The notes below the pieces were generated by a model. The model saw only the letters and a list, made by a program, of their open reading frames with translations. It searched no databases and had not been told where the DNA came from. The position numbers were made by a program, and so were the translations under genes. Below, piece after piece: positions 63,015 to 64,000 of a DNA stretch of 64,000 bases. This stretch comes from Prauserella endophytica (GTDB lineage: Bacteria; Actinomycetota; Actinomycetes; Mycobacteriales; Pseudonocardiaceae): positions 62,001 through 126,000 of the forward strand of contig NZ_SWMS01000008.1 of NCBI RefSeq assembly GCF_005146945.1, given 5' to 3'. Each line of letters starts with the position of its first letter. Position 1 is the first letter of the stretch.

Positions 63015-64000
63015 CCACCGCGGGGCACGTCGACCACGGCAAGTCGACCCTCGTGCGCGCGCTCACCGGAATGGAGCCCGACCGGCTCGCCGAGGAGCGG
63101 CGCCGCGGACTCACCATCGACCTCGGCTTCGCCTGGACCGAGCTCGACGGCGAGGTGCTGGCGTTCGTGGACGTGCCGGGCCACGAACGGTTCGTGCCCA
63201 ACATGCTCGCCGGGGCCGGGCCGGTCGCCGCGGCGGTGTTCGTGGTCGCCGCCGACGAGGGCTGGCAGGCGCAGTCGGGCGAGCACCTCGCCGCACTAGA
63301 CGCGTTCGGGGTGCGCCACGGCCTGCTGGTGGTCACCAAGGCCGACCGCGCGGATCCCGCGCCGGTGCTGGCCTCGGCCAGGGACCGCATCGCGACGACG
63401 ACGCTGGGCGAGGTGCCCGCCGTCGCGGTCAGCGGCCACACCGGCGAGGGGTTGCCGGTGCTGCGCGAGGAACTGCTCGCGCTCGTCCGCCGCCTGCCCG
63501 CGCCCGAGCGAACCGGCGACGTGCGCCTGTGGGTCGACCGCGCGTTCACGGTGCGCGGCGCCGGAACCGTCGTCACCGGCACCCTCGGCGCCGGAACCCT
63601 TCGTGGCGGCGACGAGCTGACGCTCGCCGGAACGGGCGAGCGTGTCGTGGTGCGCGGCCTGCAGTCGCTCGGCGAGGCCCGCGAGGAGGTGCCCGCGGTG
63701 GCGCGGGTCGCGGCGAACCTGCGGGGTGTCGGCCGCGACCGGGTGCGGCGCGGTGACGCGCTCATCACGCCGGGAGCGTGGGAGAACACCCGGGAGCTCG
63801 ATGTGCGGCTGCGTGGCGACAAGGCCGCCGATCTCCATCGCGAGTTGGTGCTCCATGTCGGCGCCGCGGCGGTGCCGTGCCGCGTCCGTCCACTGGGGAC
63901 GGACACGGCACGGCTCACGCTCGCGAGCCCGCTGCCGTTGCGGGCCGGAGACACCGGTCTGCTGCGCGATCCCGGCGAGCACCGGGTCCCCGCGGGGGCC
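63002..64000 (+). CDS. selB: Selenocysteine-specific elongation factor SelB, 3' end beyond window
   Basis: First 333 codons of SelB, the EF-Tu-like GTPase that delivers Sec-tRNA to UGA with a downstream mRNA hairpin. G1 is AGHVDHGKSTL, G2 region RRRGLTIDLGFAW, G3 DVPGHERFV and G4 VTKADRA; domains II-III follow (GAGTVVTGTLGAGTLRGGDEL). The frame is open to the right edge. The C-terminal winged helices that bind the SECIS lie outside. ATG at 63002 is inside the end of selA (13-bp overlap). Confidence 0.94.
   Translation, partial: MHVLATAGHVDHGKSTLVRALTGMEPDRLAEERRRGLTIDLGFAWTELDGEVLAFVDVPGHERFVPNMLAGAGPVAAAVFVVAADEGWQAQSGEHLAALDAFGVRHGLLVVTKADRADPAPVLASARDRIATTTLGEVPAVAVSGHTGEGLPVLREELLALVRRLPAPERTGDVRLWVDRAFTVRGAGTVVTGTLGAGTLRGGDELTLAGTGERVVVRGLQSLGEAREEVPAVARVAANLRGVGRDRVRRGDALITPGAWENTRELDVRLRGDKAADLHRELVLHVGAAAVPCRVRPLGTDTARLTLASPLPLRAGDTGLLRDPGEHRVPAGA

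Overview
The window is very GC-rich (about 70% or more), with frequent GTG/TTG starts, several leaderless-looking promoters, an actinobacterial VLRF1 release factor, an ABC-F/small-HTH pair like Mycobacterium tuberculosis Rv1473/Rv1473A, and a Streptomyces-type gas-vesicle cluster. Together these point to an actinomycete chromosome, most likely Pseudonocardiaceae (Saccharomonospora, Prauserella or Amycolatopsis-like). That assignment is inference. There is no phage, insertion sequence or CRISPR array.

Layout. 1-3137: two divergent HisKA_3-type sensor kinases, one paired with a LuxR-type response regulator. 3160-7548: dGTPase, VLRF1 peptidyl-tRNA hydrolase, ABC-F ATPase with a possible leader peptide, and a small HTH protein. 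7535-13102: GT87 membrane glycosyltransferase, ABC exporter, hydrolase, LytR-CpsA-Psr protein. 13103-14528: a carboxymuconolactone decarboxylase-family gene and an ECF41-type sigma factor behind a promoter that resembles the ECF41 target. 14529-15180: decayed DNA. 15181-21129 (minus): peroxiredoxin, catalytically degenerate PAS-GGDEF-EAL protein, P450, small unknown, flavin monooxygenase. 21203-33652: AraC regulator, acetoacetate-decarboxylase-like protein, enoyl-CoA hydratase, then a nine-gene plus-strand operon (TIGR03084, AtuA, two acyl-CoA dehydrogenases, biotin-dependent carboxylase alpha and beta, SDR, TetR) that looks built for catabolism of a branched or isoprenoid acyl-CoA. 33692-42731: deaminase, TetR with two SDRs, CutA, and a six-gene minus-strand acyl-CoA oxidation operon (three dehydrogenases, APH-like kinase, MaoC hydratase, FabG). 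Three near-identical 14-bp palindromes suggest that this TetR controls both its neighbours and that operon.

42762-46718: DUF998, J-domain/NERD fusion, homocysteine S-methyltransferase, MscS-like channel. 46820-52451 (minus): gas-vesicle cluster in the order Y-like, SRPBCC (Z-like), A, F, G, O, J, L, S, K, followed by a DUF6401-like gene. 52633-61548: Ser/Thr kinase, VanW protein, phosphoesterase, BON protein, nucleotidyltransferase-like protein, DUF2795, aldehyde dehydrogenase, PEBP protein, SelD. 61609-64000: tRNA-Sec, SelA and the start of SelB, so this organism can decode UGA as selenocysteine.

The most distinctive non-coding feature is a family of five long palindromes (53-65 bp, 26-32-bp arms around one central base) sharing the core GAAGGCCACC...GGTGGCCTTC or a close variant. 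Four of the five lie between convergent genes, and in one copy the two arms supply the stop codons of both flanking genes. They are most easily read as bidirectional terminators, but their length and conservation suggest a dispersed repeat family.
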